Below are positions 41,901 through 47,900 of a stretch of 64,000 nt of DNA, in pieces. Where the stretch lies: assembly GCF_905220415.1 (NCBI RefSeq), contig NC_059558.1, positions 446,501 to 510,500 on the forward strand. The letters run 5' to 3'. How positions within the stretch are numbered: position 1 is the stretch's first letter; every line of letters begins with the position of its first letter. Position numbers and translations under genes: made by a program. The notes beneath the pieces are model-generated. The model had not been told where the DNA came from, searched no databases, and saw nothing but the letters and a program-made list of their open reading frames with translations. This DNA is from Colias croceus. Lineage: Eukaryota; Arthropoda; Insecta; Lepidoptera; Pieridae.

Positions 41901-44900
41901 TACACTACACAATATGCAAATTACAAAGTACACTATACATAATGCAAATTGTACATTACACTAGTGATACAATACACCATACTAGACTGTCAAATTATAC
42001 TAGTGTTACAGTACACTGTACAGAACGCAAATTATACAGTTCACTACACAGAACGCAAAATTTACAGTACATTCGTTATATAGAACACTCATTTTACAGT
42101 ACACTCGTTTTAAATAAGACACAGACTTCTCATTTCAATTCACTACTTACCTATTCCAGGAATACGACAACGTGACGTCATCATTCCCATCATGGCCGAC
42201 ATCGACGGTGTTGCCGCACGTGTCAGACGAGAACGACTCGCTGCCAACCGAGTGTCTGTACAATCGAGTCTTGTTCAGCAAGAACTTCTCATATTACGTG
42301 CAGGTTAGTGAGCGTTCCTGCCCTACAATCTGATTATAGCAGGAACTTTCTAATATGTATTACAGAACGTATGTGTGATGGGGTGACTGTTTCCAAAACA
42401 TGATTGGAAAGATTTTGCTAAAAATCTAAAAAAGTTACCTCTAAAATCCATACTAATATTATAAATGCGAAAGTAACTCTGTCTGTCTGTTACTCAATCA
42501 CGCCTAAATTACTGAACCAATTTTCATGAAATTTGATATGGAGATATTTTGATACCCGAGAAAGGACATAGGATACTTTTTATCCCGGGAAAATGACGAA
42601 ATCTCGAAAATTCCACGGGAACCGGAACTATGCGGGTTTTTCTTTGACTGCGCGGGCGGATACCTAGTATCATATAAATACTCATTACAACGCAACCGTA
42701 TTTTAAGATAATAATTCGTATAAAATCACAAATACATAGGTTATACCTTCTCGATTTCGTGACTATTTTAGATTTAGAAAATACTAAATAATTACATATT
42801 TTCATTCACTTTATGATAAAAATGTGAATGGCGCTTACGATTTTTAGGTTCGAGCACGTTGATTCCATACTAAACGTGGATCCCTTCACCCCTCAACTAA
42901 GGCGCGAATAGTTGAATTTTCGCTGACCGCCTAACCTCTCTTAATTCTATAGCATTTTATTTTCCGTAATAAATTGGAATGTTCTACGTAGTCAAACGCT
43001 CTGTACACGTCATACTATTCATTTTGACTTAGTACGTTTGCCAGGTCATACTACCCGTTTTGACGTAGTACTTTTCCCACAGGAGTGTTTAGGCCCCGGG
43101 CCGGCCAGTACACTATCCGCTTTAACGCAGTACGTTTGCTCATACTATCAGTATTGACGCAGTACGTTTGCTACTATCAGTATTGACGCAGTACGTTTGC
43201 TCATACTATCAGTATTGATTTAGTACGTTTGCTACTATCAGTATTGACGCAGTACGTTTGCTCATACTATCAGTATTGACGCAGTACGTTTGCTACTATC
43301 AGTATTGACGCAGTACGTTTGCTCATACTATCAGTATTGACGCAGTACGTTTGCTACTATCAGTATTGACGCAGTACGTTTGCTCATACTATCAGTATTG
43401 ACGCAGTACGTTTGCTACTATCAGTATTGACGCAGTACGTTTGCTCATACTATCAGTATTGACGCAGTACGTTTGCTACTATCAGTATTGACGCAGTACG
43501 TTTGCTCATACTATCAGTATTGACGCAGTACGTTTGCTACTATCAGTATTGACGCAGTACGTTTGCTCATACTATCAGTATTGACTTAGTACGTTTCCCA
43601 TAGGAGTGTTTAGGCCCCGGGCCGGCCAGTACACTATCCGCTTTAAACCATTGACCACCGAGTGGCCCAATGAGACCACGACACAATAGATTTTCTATTG
43701 TGTCTGTGATTCCGGGGGATGAGGGATTAACTCAGTACGTTTGTTCATCAGTATTGACTTGGTACGTGTCCCACAGGAGTGTTTAGGGCCGGGCCCGCCG
43801 GCCACGTTCCTGTGCAGCGCGCTGGGGGCGGGCGGCGCGCGGCTCGCGGCGCTGCACGACGGCGCGCCGCTGCGCCGGCACGTCGCCGCGCTCGCCCAGC
43901 CCATAGCCAAGGTGTTCCGCGTCGAGGTGAGTGGGAGTGGGGCGGCAACAAATTGGCACACACACACGCACTACATAACACAAAAAGAATAAATTTCAAA
44001 GAAATGTGTAAAAAAGAGTGTGTGTACTTATGTACACGCGTTAGAAGTTATACTTATTTGGCGTATGGAAAAAAAATACTAGAATATACAACTTGAACAT
44101 AATTATCAATTTTCATACCACTTAGAACTAAATACATGCTGTTAAATTTAGGTGTGGGTTTGCGCCCGCATCGTAAAAATTCACTCTCATGATTCTTCTC
44201 CATTCGCTTCAAAAGAAGTATAACTTTAATAAAACCACAAATTAAAAAAGCATGTGTATCAAGCACACGTGTCAGAAATGAAACTTCATTGATAAGATTT
44301 AAAGATAGCAAAATCTATGTGACGGTATTGCCATGACTCGACCTTGAAATTTTACTCTAAACTGCGTCTAGAGAAGTTTCAGTTCAGAAAAATCACCAGC
44401 AACAAAGACTTAAATATATCGTATCATCAATATTGGCAGGTACAAGCGCACCGCGAGGCGCGCGTGCGGCTGCTGCTGCCGCCCGGCCTCAGAGAGACGG
44501 ATGACCTGCCGCTGCCGCTCGTCCTGCATGTGTATGAATTATAATCAATTTGTTATCTTTATTCTCAAAAAATATATCAGTTGAACTATTTAAAAATTTA
44601 AATATCTCTTTTCATAAATTTCCATACACTTTCTTAGATTTTTTTATCAATTAAAATTTTTTACAAAAGAACAAATACAAACAACCACCTAGATAATATT
44701 TAGTTTTATATTCAAATGCTTTATAAATTAAATAAAAAATATTCTCAATAAAAATCTTTCTTTCCACACCTTTAGTTACAATCATTTGAGTTTTTTAGTT
44801 TTTTTTTTTGAGTTTTACAATAATAAAATACTATATTCAAACACAACTGTAAAACAATCCATCCCCCCCCCCCCCCCCCAGTTCCGCGGAGCCGGGCGGG

Positions 44901-47900
44901 CAGCTAGTGACGTCCCGCTGGCGCGCGGGCTGGGGCTGGTACCTCGCCGCCGCGCGCAACTTCATCGTCGCTGAGATCGACGCGCGGGGCTCGGGCGGAC
45001 AGGTGCGGACTGCACTACGCACTACGCAACACACACTCACACTACACTACACTACACTATACTACACTTCTCTGCACGATGCAATATTGCCCTGAAAACG
45101 CTACAAATAAATCTTATATATAAAAATGAATCGCAAAATGTGGTTGGTAAGCGCATAACTCGAGAACGGCTGAACCGATTTCGATAATTCTTTTTTTATT
45201 ATATTTCTTGAAGTACGAGGATGAATCTTATGTAGATATAACGTAAACATGTACCACGGGCGAAGCCGGGGCGAACCGCTAGTAAATAATAATAAATATT
45301 TCAGGATAATCAATAATCTACACACTGCTACTAGCAAAACTAGCAAAAATCCTGAGTAGGTATAATATTAAGTAAGTTAATTCTCTGTTAAAAATGTTAA
45401 TTCGGTGTTATTAATGAAAATTTTTATTTTGTAGGGTGAAGAATTACGCACGGAAATTTATCAAAAACTGCTATCAGTGGATGTAGAAGATCAAATAGCT
45501 GTTTTATCGTAAGTACTTAATGTTACTAGTAATTTAGTATTCGAATATTATTGAATTTTAATGTTAAAAATAATGTATTTTCTTGCTGCCAAGATGTATG
45601 AAAATATACACGTATCGCGATGATAAATAATTGTTTCCATATTATATTTCAGACTTATCAAAATAATGTGTTTTTCATTCCAAAATATATTTACTTATTT
45701 TTTAATACCGCATTCATTCAAATTGCAATCGATACTGAATGTAAGCTTGATATAAATTTTCACATTTAACTCAATTTATTTAACTCATCAAACTATGTAT
45801 ACAAAAGTAATGGCCCTAGCATAGATCCTTGAGGGATTCCTAATTCTATATTAATAATTATATAGTTATTTTTTGGGATTCTATATTTATTTAGTTACGT
45901 TACTTTAACTTAAAGGATTTTTTATCACAATTTTAAAAATAAATCAATCAATCGAAATCTTTAATTACACCAAGTGTGTAAATTTTTTTAATAGTACATT
46001 TTTGAGTTAAATTTTATGATGTAATGACGTACGTAGTGGAAAGCTGTTTCGAAGACTATAAAGATGAAAAAGATTGCAAAGTTTCCTTTACTCATGTCAT
46101 TGAAAATTTAAATTACTTAAAGAAATTTTTAACAGTCGTAAATTGGTCAGTTTGCTATTTTATGTAGGCAGTTTATGTGTAAAATAAGATTGGCGAGGAG
46201 CGAAGCGACGAGCGAAGCGACGAGCGTATTAGGTTAACTTTGAAGAACCGTACAATTCGAGCGAGCGAAGTGAGCGTGTTGTTGACGTTGTAATTGCACT
46301 TATCTGGAATTGCTTTTGATGTATTTTTATTTGAATAGGTAATTCTGTTTTTAAGCAATATAATATTGAAAGTTATTTCAATAGTTGCACTGTTCTGTTA
46401 GGTATTTGCGCGACAACCTGAAGATGGTGGACGGGTTGCGCGTGGGCGCGTGGGGCGCGGGGTACGGCGCGGCGGCGGCGCACGCGCTGGCGGCCGGCGA
46501 CGCGCGCAACCTCACGCGCTGCCTCGCGCTGCTGGCGCCGCTCGCCGACCTGCGCCGGCACAGTGAGTGCACCGCCGTGCAATAGCGATAATACAATAAA
46601 TTCGCTCTATATTATATATAATATTATTTATATAATTATATATATATAATTATATAATATAATTATTGTTTTTGTTTTAATTTCGTTTTTTATTATTAAT
46701 ATTATTTTTTGTATTTCGTAATTGTCAACTCCAAGTGTCATTAGGGGCCACTGAAAATCAGTGGCACGAATGGTTTTATTATCATTCGTGCCGAATACTG
46801 AGTTGGTCCCTTTTGTCAACATGAAAATGCCCAGTACCTTACTTACTTATTGATGATAAATTTAATGTGTGTATATTATGTGTGTGTGTGTTTATATTGT
46901 GTAAAATCTCATGCTCTGGTGTATTTGTGTTATGTTGACAATAAACGTTTATTTATTTTATTTATTTATCTATAAATTTATAAAGAATAGAAAAAATTCG
47001 ATCACGCGACGGGACTCGAACCCGCATCCTTTCATGCGGCATTCCGGCTTCCGCATTCCGGCATTTGATCAATTCAAACAGGTACTCGTCACCCGCCAGA
47101 GCGATCCAATTTATACTATTCTTTCAGTTTTGTGTCTAAGGGACACACCGCGCGTCAACCATTGAGATGATTAACGACCACCTCAACCAGTATGAAACAC
47201 TTTTCAGTGAATACAAAATTGTAACGATGGAACACGAGCTTTTTTGTTGAAATTGATATTTTTTGTTTTATGGTATTCATTATGGGTTCGAGTCCCGCCT
47301 CGTGATCGAATTTTTTTCTATTCTTTATAAATTTATATTTATAAAATATTTGAATGCCATAAAACAAAAAATATCAATTTCATCAATTCGCTCTCTCCAT
47401 CAGAATTGCGGGTCAGGCCTCGCTCTGTACAAGGCGGGAGAGGTGGTATAGCTGTCGTGTATGTGCAATGAACAATGTCCGTGTGTGCAGACTCGTACTG
47501 GACGGAGCGGTACGGCGGGCCGGGCGGCGGGCTGGCGGCGGGCGCGGTGTGGCGGCGGGCCGGCAACCTGCCGCCGCGGCGCGTGCTGCTGGCGCACGCG
47601 GGCGCCGACACGCGCGCGCCGCCGCACCACGCGCTCGCGCTCGCGCACGCGCTCGTCCGCGCGCAGGCGCTCTACACGCACCACGTCAGTGAGACACACA
47701 CACACGCACAACATTTAAATAGATACAATAGAAACACACTCCAACAGATATACAACAATACATACGAAAAACAGAAACTCGTACAAAAAAAATACAGATT
47801 CGTATGCAAAAATACAAACATATACACACAGATATACAAACACGTAAACACACTTCACAGCTACGTAGATACTTACAATGAAACAAATGTACGCATGCAC

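Noticed and set aside
46990..47060. tRNA gene on the minus strand
   Set aside because: Only a T-arm-like segment is present; no acceptor stem, D-arm or anticodon arm could be folded.
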